Assembly: GCF_004920835.1 (NCBI RefSeq)
Contig: NZ_QFHO01000028.1
Location: forward strand, 1 to 60,016
Direction: 5' to 3'
DNA length: 60,016 nucleotides
Source: Stenotrophomonas maltophilia
GTDB lineage: Bacteria > Pseudomonadota > Gammaproteobacteria > Xanthomonadales > Xanthomonadaceae
The position numbers and the translations under genes are program-made. The notes beneath the pieces were generated by a model, which ran no database searches, was not told the DNA's origin, and worked only from the letters and a program-made list of their open reading frames with translations. Below are positions 33,420 through 43,000 of this stretch, piece after piece. How positions within the stretch are numbered: the stretch's first letter is position 1; each line of letters begins with the position of its first letter.

Positions 33420-33995
33420 ATGTCCCCCATTTCGATCCTCCTGATCGGCTTTGCCATGTCCACCGATGCCTTCGCCGCGGCGATCGGCAAGGGTGCGGCC
33501 ATGCGCAAGCCGGTGTTCCGCGACGCACTGCGTGCCGGCATCATCTTCGGCGTCATCGAGGCGATCACGCCCATCATCGGCTGGCTGCTCGGCCGCGCCG
33601 CGCTGCAGTACGTCGAAGCCTTCGACCACTGGATCGCCTTCGGCCTGCTCGGCGCGCTGGGCATCCACATGATCTACAACGGCCTTCGCCCGGACAATGC
33701 CGAGGATGACGAAGACCCCTCGCAGCACCACGGCTTCTGGAAGCTGGCGCTGACCGGTTTCGCCACCAGCATCGACGCAATGGCGGTGGGTATCGGCCTG
33801 GCCTTCATGGATGTGCATATCGGCGTGATGGCTGCGGTCATCGGCCTGTGCACGCTGACCATGGTCACCGTCGGCATCATGCTCGGTCGCGTGCTGGGCA
33901 GCATGGTCGGCAAGCGCGCCGAGATCATCGGCGGCGTGATCCTGGTGATCATCGGCGCGACGATCCTGTACGAACACCTGCATGGCGTGGGGTAA
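33420..33995 (+). CDS. mntP: Manganese efflux pump MntP
   Basis: 191 residues, six helices in two halves. Each half has the family acid-containing motif: [16 protein letters not shown] and [17 protein letters not shown], where the Asp residues are needed for Mn export in E. coli. It protects against Mn overload. The ATG at 33420 is preferred over the upstream in-frame 33330 start, which would lie inside the riboswitch. A yybP-ykoY manganese riboswitch precedes it, the classic arrangement. Convergent with the CrbS-like sensor and separated from it by SMAG repeats. Confidence 0.96.
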   Translation: MSPISILLIGFAMSTDAFAAAIGKGAAMRKPVFRDALRAGIIFGVIEAITPIIGWLLGRAALQYVEAFDHWIAFGLLGALGIHMIYNGLRPDNAEDDEDPSQHHGFWKLALTGFATSIDAMAVGIGLAFMDVHIGVMAAVIGLCTLTMVTVGIMLGRVLGSMVGKRAEIIGGVILVIIGATILYEHLHGVG

Positions 33996-34014
33996 CGCAC
34001 CCGCGATTACGTGG

Positions 34015-34155
34015 TTGCCGGCCAGCGGCCGGCACTACCAGGCATCACATCCACGCATGGCGTGGATCTACTGCCAGGCCGATGAAGCTCTGGTAGATGC
34101 CAGGCTTGCCTGGCATGGTTTCACGTTACGGTTGCCGGCCAGCGGCCGGCATTAC
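34015..34155. repeat. SMAG cluster (four units)
   Basis: Units: inverted GCCGGCC type ending CTAC at 34037, an ATCCACGC/GCGTGGAT type ending CTAC at 34071, GTAGATGCCAGGCTTGCCTG at 34092, and a final inverted GCCGGCC unit whose head reads GTAA on the minus strand. That last head provides the TAA stop of the sensor gene (34152-34154). Confidence 0.87.
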
Positions 34156-37100
34156 TGCGCATCACGCAGCGCGCCGAGGAAGGCGCGCAGCGAGGCCGGC
34201 TTGATCGGCTTGGTCAGCACGCGGTATCCCCGTTCGCGTGCCATCCGCTTCAGCTCATCGCGACCATCGGCAGTCAGCAGCGCGCCGGGTAGCGGATAAC
34301 CCGCCGCCTCGCGCAGCGCCACCAGTGCATCCAGGCCATCCATGCGGTCGTGCAGGTGGTAATCCACCAGCATCACCTGCGGGCGCTCGGCGATCTTCTC
34401 CAGTGCCTGGTCGACGGTGGCGGCGGTGATCACCTGCACCTGCCAACGGCCCAGCAACGCGCGCATGCCGTCGAGGATCTCTTCGTCGTTGTCCACGCAC
34501 AGCACGCGCAGGCCCGCCAGCGAATCGCTGCGCACTGGCGCGGCTACGGTCTGTGCAGGTGTGGCCAGCTCGGTATAGCCCGGCAGCGGTGCCACCCGCG
34601 GCAGGATGATCGAGAACATCGAACCACTACCCACGCGGCTGCGTGCGTTCAACCGATGATCAAGCAGGCGCGAGATGCGCTGGCAGATCGACAGGCCCAA
34701 CCCCAGCCCCTGCTCACCCCAGTCGAACGGTTGCTGGTAGCGATGGAACTCGTCGAAGATCTGCCGCATGTGGTGCTCGGGAATACCCGGGCCGGTGTCC
34801 CACACCTGCAGTTCCACCTCGTCACCGCGGTGACGCACCGCCAGCACGATGCGTCCCTGGCGCGTGTAGCGCAGCGCATTGGCGAGGAAGTTCTGCAGCA
34901 CGCGGCGCAGCAGGCGCCGGTCACTACGAACCCACGCCGGGCGTGCGAACAGGTCCAGGCGCAGGCCACGGCCAGCGGCGACCGGGGTGTACTGCGCGGC
35001 CAGCTCGCGCATCAGCGCGCTCACATCGAACTCGCCGATCACCGGGTGCAGGCCACCGGCATCCAGACGTGACACGTCCAGCAGGCCATCAAGCAGTTCT
35101 TCGGCCGCACGCAGCGAAGCATCCACGCGCTCGGCCAGATGCTTCTGCTCGTCACTCACATGGTCGCTGTCGCGTAGCGCCGACGCAAACAGCCGCGCGG
35201 CATTCAGCGGCTGCAGCACGTCATGGCTGATCGCGGCCAGGAAACGGGTCTTCGACTGCTGCGCGACCTCGGCTTCATGCGAACGCTCGGCCACGCGCTG
35301 TTCCAGCGTTTCATTGGCTTCCAGCAGCGCGCGCTCGGCATGCTTGTAGTCGGTGATGTCGTTGTAGCTGGTCACGTAACCGCCGCCGGGCAGCGCCTGG
35401 CCACGCATCTCGATCACCTTGCCGTCGCTGCGGGTGCGTTCGAACACGTGCGGTGAACCGGCCCGCATGTAGCCGATACGGCGGTTGATCTGGATTTCGA
35501 TATCGCCCTCGCCCAGCTCACCACGTTCGGCGTTGTAGCGGATCAGGTCAGCCACCGGCCGGCCGACGTAGAGCATGCCGTCGGGGTAGCCGAACATGTC
35601 CTGGTAACGGCGGTTCCATGCAGTCAGGCGCATGTCCGGGTCGACCACGCTGACCCCGGCGCTGATGTTCTCCAGTGTGGTCGAGAGGATCTCGCGGTTG
35701 AAGCGTAGCTCCTGCCCGGCTTCATCCAGCACCGCCACCACTTCGCCCAGGTCCATGCCCGAACCACGCAGCAGGCTGGTCAGCAACAGGCGTGCCGATG
35801 CCGCGCCGATCGAGGCAGCCAGCAGGCGCTCGGTGAACTGCACCCACGGCCGGTCGGCCGGTGCCGAGGATTGCAGCTCACGGCCCAGTGACTGCGCCTG
35901 TTCGAAGAACGAGCGCCGTGCATGGCGTTCACCCACGACGCGCGAGGCCAGCGCCAGCAGGTCGCCCACATGCACGTGACCGGGCCAGCCACCGGCCACC
36001 GACGGGCGTTCGGCATACGGGTCGAGGAACGGTGCAGCGCGCAGGCGCTCGTCCACGCCGGGACGCCAGCGCGCGGACACCAGCATCATCGTCGCCGCGT
36101 TGACCAGCAGCGACCAGAACGTGCCGTGGGTCAGCGGATCCCAGCCGGTCATGCCGAACAACTGCTGCGGGCGCAGCCAGGCAATACCGAACGGGCCGTT
36201 CTGCACCCAGCCGTCGTCCATCCAGCCGGCGATGGTCATCGCCGGCAGCAGCAGTGTGTAGAGCCAGGTGGCGAAGCCCAGCAGCATGCCGGTCTCGACA
36301 CCGCGGCGGCTGGCACCACGCCAGTACAGGCCACCGATCAGGCCCGGCGCGAACTGGGCCACCGCGGCGAAGGCCATCAGGCCGTACGAGGCCAGCGTGC
36401 TGTCGTTGCTGCTGCTGCGGTAGTAGCTGTAGGCCATCAACGCCAGCAGCAGGATCGCCAGGCGGCGGATCCACAACACCCGTGAAGCGACGTCGGCCGC
36501 TTCCTGGTGATCACCACTGCGGCGCAGCAGCACCGGCATCACCAGGTCGTTGCTGACCATGGTGGCCAGCGCGATCGAAGACACGATGACCATGCCGGTA
36601 GCGGCGGAGAATCCGCCGACGTAGGCGATCAGCGCCAGGGCGTTACGCCCCTCGGCCAGCGGCAACGCCAGCACCATCGAATCATCGGCGACGCTGCTGC
36701 CGGTGCCGAACAGGCTGACACCCGCGGTAGCGATCGGCAGCACCATTGCCGAAATCAGCACCAGGTAACCACCAAACATCCAGCGCGCGCGGCGCACATC
36801 GCGCACGTCACCGCATTCAACCACGGCCACGTGGAACTGGCGCGGCAGGCAGATGATGGCGAGGAAACTGAGCAGGGTCTGCGAGATGAAGCCTACCGGC
36901 GGCAGCCCGGTGAACAGCGTATGCACCGACTCCACCACCGCCTCGTTGCGGTCGCTGAGCCACACATAGGCGAACACGCCCACCGCCACCATCGCCACCA
37001 GCTTGATCACCGATTCCAGCGCGATGGCCAGCATCATGCCGTGGTGGTGCTCGGTGGCATCGACCTGGCGGGTGCCGAACAGGGTGGCGAACAGCGCCAT

Positions 37101-37598
37101 CAACAGCGCCACGTACAGCGCCGGATCGCTGAAGAACCCGGTCGGGCCGGTGTTGCCGGTCAGTACCTGCAGGCTCATTGCCACCGCTTTGTACTGCAGG
37201 GCCAGGTACGGAATGATGCCGATCAGCGCAATGATCGCCACCAGCGCCGCCAGCCGCCGTGAGCGGCCGAAACGCGAGGAGATGAAGTCGGCGATCGAGA
37301 CCACGTTCTGGCTGCGCGCGATCAGCGCCAGGCGTTCGATGATGCGCCAGCCGAACAACAACAACAGCAACGGGCCGATATAGATCGGCAGATAACCCAC
37401 GCCGTTGCGCACGGCGGTGCCGACTGCGCCGTAGAAGGTCCACGACGAGCAGTACACGGCCAGCGCAAGGCTGTAGACCACTGGCCGCAGCCAGGGTCTA
37501 TCCGGATACATCGGCCGACGGTCGCCCCACCACGCCACGCCGAACAGCAGCGCAGCATAGGCAACCGAGACCAGCAGCAGGATCCAGCTGGAGACCAC
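34152..37598 (-). CDS. Hybrid sensor kinase with sodium/solute-symporter domain, CrbS/MxtR-like
   Basis: 1148 residues. The N-terminal part (about 1-500) is a sodium:solute symporter-like domain with 12-13 helices (GVGYLPIYIGPLLLLLFGWRIIERLALIARSQNVVSIADFISSRFG). A PAS region (about 640-750, TLENISAGVSVVDPDMRLTAWNRRYQDMFGYPDG) follows. Then come HisKA with H792 in FLAAISHDVLQPLN, HATPase motifs NALRYT, DTGPGIP and GLGLGLSI, and a C-terminal receiver with D1079 in VMLVDYHLHDRMDGLDAL. This is the CrbS/CbrA/MxtR architecture, linked to acetate and carbon-source sensing. It starts at GTG 37598 with GGAA 9 bp upstream. It likely partners the LuxR-type regulator at 32343 to control acs. Confidence 0.9.
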   Translation of the reverse strand: MVSSWILLLVSVAYAALLFGVAWWGDRRPMYPDRPWLRPVVYSLALAVYCSSWTFYGAVGTAVRNGVGYLPIYIGPLLLLLFGWRIIERLALIARSQNVVSIADFISSRFGRSRRLAALVAIIALIGIIPYLALQYKAVAMSLQVLTGNTGPTGFFSDPALYVALLMALFATLFGTRQVDATEHHHGMMLAIALESVIKLVAMVAVGVFAYVWLSDRNEAVVESVHTLFTGLPPVGFISQTLLSFLAIICLPRQFHVAVVECGDVRDVRRARWMFGGYLVLISAMVLPIATAGVSLFGTGSSVADDSMVLALPLAEGRNALALIAYVGGFSAATGMVIVSSIALATMVSNDLVMPVLLRRSGDHQEAADVASRVLWIRRLAILLLALMAYSYYRSSSNDSTLASYGLMAFAAVAQFAPGLIGGLYWRGASRRGVETGMLLGFATWLYTLLLPAMTIAGWMDDGWVQNGPFGIAWLRPQQLFGMTGWDPLTHGTFWSLLVNAATMMLVSARWRPGVDERLRAAPFLDPYAERPSVAGGWPGHVHVGDLLALASRVVGERHARRSFFEQAQSLGRELQSSAPADRPWVQFTERLLAASIGAASARLLLTSLLRGSGMDLGEVVAVLDEAGQELRFNREILSTTLENISAGVSVVDPDMRLTAWNRRYQDMFGYPDGMLYVGRPVADLIRYNAERGELGEGDIEIQINRRIGYMRAGSPHVFERTRSDGKVIEMRGQALPGGGYVTSYNDITDYKHAERALLEANETLEQRVAERSHEAEVAQQSKTRFLAAISHDVLQPLNAARLFASALRDSDHVSDEQKHLAERVDASLRAAEELLDGLLDVSRLDAGGLHPVIGEFDVSALMRELAAQYTPVAAGRGLRLDLFARPAWVRSDRRLLRRVLQNFLANALRYTRQGRIVLAVRHRGDEVELQVWDTGPGIPEHHMRQIFDEFHRYQQPFDWGEQGLGLGLSICQRISRLLDHRLNARSRVGSGSMFSIILPRVAPLPGYTELATPAQTVAAPVRSDSLAGLRVLCVDNDEEILDGMRALLGRWQVQVITAATVDQALEKIAERPQVMLVDYHLHDRMDGLDALVALREAAGYPLPGALLTADGRDELKRMARERGYRVLTKPIKPASLRAFLGALRDAQ

Positions 37599-37670
37599 GC
37601 GCGCGTTTCCGTCGGAAGAACCCGCAGTGTAGGCCAGGCGTGGCCGGGTGTACGGGCTCGTTGGGGGCAA

Positions 37671-37728
37671 CCACCCCCACCAAGGTGGGGGCTTACGCGG
37701 TGCGGGCCACAACCGTTGGTCGTGGCCG
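37671..37728. repeat. SMAG-like palindromes upstream of the sensor gene
   Basis: CACCCCCACCAAGGTGGGGG followed by CTTAC (GTAAG head on the minus strand), then a hairpin with GGCCACAACC / GGTCGTGGCC arms at 37706-37728, 5 bp past the S46 peptidase stop. The second may end that transcript. Confidence 0.65.
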
Positions 37729-37733
37729 GCTTC

Positions 37734-39881
37734 TTATTGGGCCGGAACGCCCATTTCCTTCAGCAGTTCAGGTGCCGGGTAGACCTTGGCCAGCAGCCAG
37801 CGCAGGTAGCGCATGTCCACGTGCACGGCGCGCTTGTAGCGGGGGTCGAACCACCAGCTGGCACTGACCGACTCCCAGTTGCTGTCGAAGTTCAGGCCGA
37901 TCAGTTCGCCCTTGGCGTTGAGCACCGGCGAGCCGGAGTTGCCGCCGGTGGTGTCCAGGTTGGTCAGGAAATTGACGGTCTGGGTCTTCAGTGCCGGATC
38001 GGCGGTGCTGCCGAAGTCACCCTTGGCAATCGCAGCCAGCAGGGGCTTGGGGGCATCGAACGGATAGGCGTTGGTGTTCTTTTCGACGATGCCGGCCACG
38101 GTGGTCACCGGCGAATAGGTCACGCCATCACGCGGGTGCAGCGCTTCCACCTTGCCGTAGCTGATGCGCAGGGTGCGGTTGGCATCCGGGTACACCGCAC
38201 GGCCCTGCTTGGCACGCCAGGCGAACAAGGCCTGCATGTAGGCCGGGCGCAGGCGCAGCTGTTCGCCTTCGCGGGTCTTGCTCTCGTTTTCGATGCGCAG
38301 CTGCGCGGCCACCAACGGGCCGGCCACGGCAATCAGCGGATCGGCGGCCAATGCCTTGCCTTCGCGCGCAGCAGCGAAGCGCGACAGGCGCTGCGCCTCG
38401 TCACCCAGCTGGGTGCCGGCGTACAGGGTGTCCAGTGCCTTGGCCAGCTGCTCCGGGGTACGGCCGAAAGCGGAGTCGAACTCTGCCACGCGCTGCGCGT
38501 CCGGCAGCTGCTGGTAGCGGGTCAGCAGGGTGGTCAGCAGCGCCTTCTCGACCTCGGGCGCGTAACGTCGCTGGACCTGCTTGAGCACGCCTTCGATCAT
38601 CGCCTGGTCGCGCTGCTGGAAACCGCTCTCGCGCTGCGCGTCCGGCTTGGCCGATTCGATGCGCAGGCGTTCCAGCAGCAGCGCCGAGCGCAGCAGCTGG
38701 CTCTGTGCGGCCATCTGCTCCAGCAGCAGGTCACGCTCGCCCACCGCCGCGCCCTGCGACAGGTTGGTCAGCAGCGCCTTGATGTCGCCCTGGTACTTGC
38801 GGTCGGTGGCCGCCAGCATCGCCGTCTCGTCGGCGGCACGCTGGGCCTTGGCGTCGCTGCGCAGCAGGCCTTCCAGCTCACCCGCGGCGCGCTTGCGGTT
38901 GTTCTTCAGCGACTGCAGCTGCGAGGCGTAGCGGGTGCGCGCCTGCGCGTCCTTGGCGCTGGCGGCCTCGATGGTGTCGATCATCTGCTGGAACACCGAC
39001 ACGCGGCGCGGCAGCACGGTATCGATCTGGCCGGCGAATTCGGCGGCGGTGCGATGGCGATAGGTGATGCCCGGGTAACCGGCCAGCATCGCGTAGTCGC
39101 CCTCCTTCGGGCCTTCCACCGACATCTGCAGGTGCGCCGGGGCCTGGTAGGGCACGTTGTCCTTGCTGTAGGCGGCCGGCTTGCCGTCCTTGCCGACATA
39201 GGCGCGCAGCAGGGTGAAGTCGCCGGTGTGGCGCGGCCACATGAAGTTGTCGATCTCGTCGCCGTAGTTGCCGATCGCACGCGGTGGCGCATAGACCAGG
39301 CGCACGTCGCTCAGCTCAAGCTGGGCGATGCGGTAGAAGTCGGTGCCGTAGTACATGTTGGCCACCGAGCAGCGCACGCTGCCGTCCTTCTCGCACTCGG
39401 CCACGATCTGCTTGCTGGCCGCATCCACGGCATCGAAGTAGGCACGGCCGGTCTTGCCCTTGGCCTGTGCCAGCACCTGGTCGGTTACCTTGTCGAAGCC
39501 GACGGTGACCAGTACGCGGAAGTCCGGGTTGGCCGGGCGCTCGTCGGCGCGGCCCTTGGCGATGAAGCCGCCGTTGATCAGGTCGTGCTCGGGCGAGCTG
39601 TTGTACTGGATCACGCCCATCGCCACGTGGTGGTTGGTCAGCAGCAGGCCGTCAGCAGACACGAACGAACCGGTGCCGCCACCGGCACGCACCACGGCGC
39701 TCAGCGGCGGCGCGGTGACGTTGGCCAGATCGGCCGGATTGCCCTTGAAACCTGCTGCCTGCAGCGGCTTGGCCAGTTCCGGCAGCTGCGTCGGCATCCA
39801 CATGCCTTCATCGGCGTGGGCGCCGGCGGCGAGGGTCAGGCCCAGGGCCAGGGCGGTGGGAAGGGCTTTGCGTGGTGACAT
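37734..39881 (-). CDS. S46-family dipeptidyl peptidase (DPP7/DPP11-like)
   Basis: 715 residues, usual S46 length, with a signal peptide (KALPTALALGLTLAAGAHA). The start of the mature part, DEGMWMPTQLPEL, is typical. The catalytic triad is visible: His85 (LLTNHHVAMG), Asp in FMWPRHTGDFTLLR, and Ser649 (GGNSGSPVLNAKGELIGLNFD). It cuts dipeptides from peptide N-termini in the periplasm. The residue 18 after the catalytic Ser sets the P1 choice: Gly in DPP7 and DAP BII (hydrophobic), Arg in DPP11 (Asp/Glu). Here it is Ser667, with the neighbouring Phe665 conserved. Specificity is therefore uncertain. Monocistronic. Confidence 0.94.
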   Translation of the reverse strand: MSPRKALPTALALGLTLAAGAHADEGMWMPTQLPELAKPLQAAGFKGNPADLANVTAPPLSAVVRAGGGTGSFVSADGLLLTNHHVAMGVIQYNSSPEHDLINGGFIAKGRADERPANPDFRVLVTVGFDKVTDQVLAQAKGKTGRAYFDAVDAASKQIVAECEKDGSVRCSVANMYYGTDFYRIAQLELSDVRLVYAPPRAIGNYGDEIDNFMWPRHTGDFTLLRAYVGKDGKPAAYSKDNVPYQAPAHLQMSVEGPKEGDYAMLAGYPGITYRHRTAAEFAGQIDTVLPRRVSVFQQMIDTIEAASAKDAQARTRYASQLQSLKNNRKRAAGELEGLLRSDAKAQRAADETAMLAATDRKYQGDIKALLTNLSQGAAVGERDLLLEQMAAQSQLLRSALLLERLRIESAKPDAQRESGFQQRDQAMIEGVLKQVQRRYAPEVEKALLTTLLTRYQQLPDAQRVAEFDSAFGRTPEQLAKALDTLYAGTQLGDEAQRLSRFAAAREGKALAADPLIAVAGPLVAAQLRIENESKTREGEQLRLRPAYMQALFAWRAKQGRAVYPDANRTLRISYGKVEALHPRDGVTYSPVTTVAGIVEKNTNAYPFDAPKPLLAAIAKGDFGSTADPALKTQTVNFLTNLDTTGGNSGSPVLNAKGELIGLNFDSNWESVSASWWFDPRYKRAVHVDMRYLRWLLAKVYPAPELLKEMGVPAQ

Positions 39882-39968
39882 GTGGCAATCCGGTACGACA
39901 GAACAGCCCGGGACCATAGCCGCTGGGGCCGGATGGGGCAACGGCCGATGGTTGGGTCGACGTGCACG

Positions 39969-40044
39969 GTAGTGCCGGCCGCTGGCCGGCAACCCACGCA
40001 ACTCCGGAGATACGGTGCAGTTGCCGGCCAGCGACCGGCACTAC
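39969..40044. repeat. SMAG palindrome pair
   Basis: GTAGTGCCGGCCGCTGGCCGG and an inverted copy with one stem mismatch (GCGACCGG), ending CTAC at 40044. It lies 7 bp from the tamB stop. Confidence 0.87.
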
Positions 40045-40051
40045 CGCATCG

Positions 40052-43000
40052 TTACTTCTCCCGCCGCCAGTTGATCGATCCACGGTTTTCCACCGTGCTC
40101 GATTCCACTTCCACGTCGAAGCCACGACGCAGCAGGTACTTCAGCGTGATCACCGAGCCGGCACCCACCAGCGACACGCCGTAGCCCACGTACAACTTGG
40201 GCGAAATGTACTTGCCCACACCGATCACCGAGCCGCCCAGCGCGCGCGACTGGCTCACGCCGGCATCGTCCAGGCCCAGTTTGGCACCGAGCTGCGACGC
40301 CAACAGGCCACTGCCTGCCGACAGCGCCGCCGAGGCGGCGTTGACCTGCTGCGTCTGGTCACTGCTGGCGCCGGTCAGGCTGCGCCCCAGCACCAGGTAA
40401 CCCAGTGCCTCGGACTGCGACATCGCCGGCTCGGACCACACATCCGCACGCGGCTGCTGCGCCCGCCCGGTCACGTCGATGCCCGCGGTGACATCACCGA
40501 TCCGGCGCTCGGCGCGGATGTTGATGCGCGGGTCGGACACCGCGTTGTAGTTCCAGGTGAGGTTGCCGCGGGTGATGGTCAGATCCTGGCCATAGGCCTT
40601 GTAGCGACCGCTCACTTCCAGCCCGCCATTGGCGGTCATCTCGCGGCCGGGCTTGGCCCAGACCTGCATCTTGCCGGTCAGCGCGCCCTTCAGGCCGAAG
40701 CCCGTCATCTTCACCTTGTCGCCGAGGCTGACGGTCAGGTCCATGTCCAGCGGCGAGGTGCGCGACTCTTCCGGATCGGCCGGATCCAGCACCACCACGT
40801 CTTCGGACACCGAGGTGCCGCGGTCCAGGCGCTCCAGATCGATGTCGGCCTCGGGTACATGCACCGTTCCGCGCAGTTCCATCGCGGCCTTGGCCAGGGT
40901 GAAGTCGAGATTGGGATTGGCGACGATGCGCAGCTCGCTGGTGTTGGACAGCAGCACGTTGTCGCCGTGGATCTTCAGCTGCAACGGCTGCGCATCGCCG
41001 AACCACGACAGGCCGCCATCGACATACAGCGTGCCCTGGCCGGAATTGGCCTGTGCGGTGATCTTGGCCGACCCATCGGGCTGGGCGACGAAGCTGCCCT
41101 TGCCCTGGTCGAAGGTCAGGCCCAGCGCCGGGAATTCGCCCTTGAAATTGCTCAGCTGTGCGTCGCCGCCCAACGACGGCTGGCCACGGGTGCCGCGCAG
41201 GCTGACGTGGCCTTCGATCAGGCCGGTCGGGCGCACGATGTCCGGCGAGAACAGCTCCAGCCAGTACAGCCGCGACATGTTGAGGTAGAGCTCGCCATTC
41301 AATGGCGCGCTGGCTTCCCAGCCGGTCTGCATCTTCGCATCGACGAAGCCGTTGCCCTGGAAGCCCATGCCCAGGTAGCCCTTGATGCTGGCCGGGGTCA
41401 TGTCCAGCTTGAGCGAGAACTGGTCGTAGCGCACCAGTTCGCCACGCGTGGTGTCCCCCGCCGTGTTGCGGTTCTCGCCCAGGCGCACGCCGCCTTCCTT
41501 CGAGCGCACTTCCACATGGCCTTCCCAGGCGTTGCCGCGCGGTCGGATCTGCGCGTCCAGGCTGACATCGCCGCGCAGGTAGATGCGACGGCCGGACTGC
41601 GGCGGCAGCCACGGCTGCACCAGCGCCAGCGGCAGCGCATCACTGCGCACCACCAGGCCCTCGCGCGGCCAGTTGGCCTGTGCGCACAGTGCGCCGCTGC
41701 TGGCAGCAGCCAGGCAGGCTTCGCCCAGCGTGTAGGTGCTGCCGTTGATCGCAAACGCCGCCGGTGCACGCAACGACCAGGCATCGCCCTTCACCGGTGC
41801 GATGCGCAGCGATGCCAGCTCGCCACGCCACTGCGCGCCCTGCTGGCGGACACTGCCCTGCAGTTCGACCGCGCCCAGCTCGTTGCGGGTCTGCGCGGCC
41901 AGGCGCAGGTTGGAGACACTGCCCTGCGCGTCGATGTTCAGCCGCTCCAGCAGCATGCCGGCATTGACCTGCTGGCCCTGGATCGCCAGCGTGCCGCTGT
42001 CGCCGCGCCACGGCAGGCGGCCCTTGATGCTCACGCTCTCGGCGCCGTAGCCATCCCAGTTGAGGTTGTTGCCGACCAGGTCGGCGGTGATGTCCGGCGC
42101 ATCGCGCGGGCCCTTCACCTGTACCTGGCCACGCAGGCCACCATCGGCGCCCGGCAGCAGGTCACTCAGCTGCAGCGGTTCGAAGCGCGCGTCGATGTCG
42201 AGGCGATCGCCAACCTTGCCCGAAGCGGTCACCCGGCTGCTGCCCAGCGACAGTTTCAGGTCGCCCTGGCCCTGCTCACCCTGCAGCGCGAACTTGCCCT
42301 GCGCATCGAGATTGCGCTGGCGCAGGATGCCCTTCAGCGACGGCAGATCCACCGTGGCTTCCAGCGTGCCGGCGGTGCCCGGCGGCGCATTGGCCGGCGC
42401 CGGCAGCTGGCGGCCCTTGGAAGCCAGATTGCCCGACAGGCGCCCGTCCCAGCCTGGCGCGAAGTAGCCGGGATCGAAATCCTTCAACGTGGCCTTCGCG
42501 TCCCAGTCCAGCTGCGGTGCCCAGGCCACCTTGCCTTCCACCTGCAGCTGCCCGCCCGGGGTCTGCGCCTGCAGTTCGCGGATCTCAGCGGCCTGGTCAT
42601 TGCCACGCACGTCGAAGCGCAGCTGCGCTTTCTGCTTTTCGCGCTGGACATCGGCACGGCCGATCGCCGCCCAGGCCTTCAGGGTACCGGCCAGGCCGAA
42701 GCGTGCTTCCTTCAGGGTCACCGGTACCGGCGCACTGCCGGCCGTGTTCGGATCCGCTGCCGGCACGTAGGTCAGGTCATGCGCGACCACCGAGAAGTTG
42801 AGCTTCTGCTGGTCTTCCTGGCTGAAATCGGCGGTGCCTTCCAGGCGCGCTTCGCCGCCGAAGCCCTTCACAAGCAGCGGCGAGACCTTCAGCACCTGGT
42901 CCTGCAGCGATACCACCGACGGCGCCAGCTCCAGTTCCTGGTCGCCCTGCTTCACCTTGCCGCGCAGGTTGGCATTGCCCCCCTTGCCGGCGGCGGTGAA

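Noticed and set aside
37700..37728. Rho-independent terminator after the S46 peptidase
   Set aside because: The hairpin is good but lacks a T run on the minus strand, so it is listed with the SMAG-like repeats instead of as a firm terminator.
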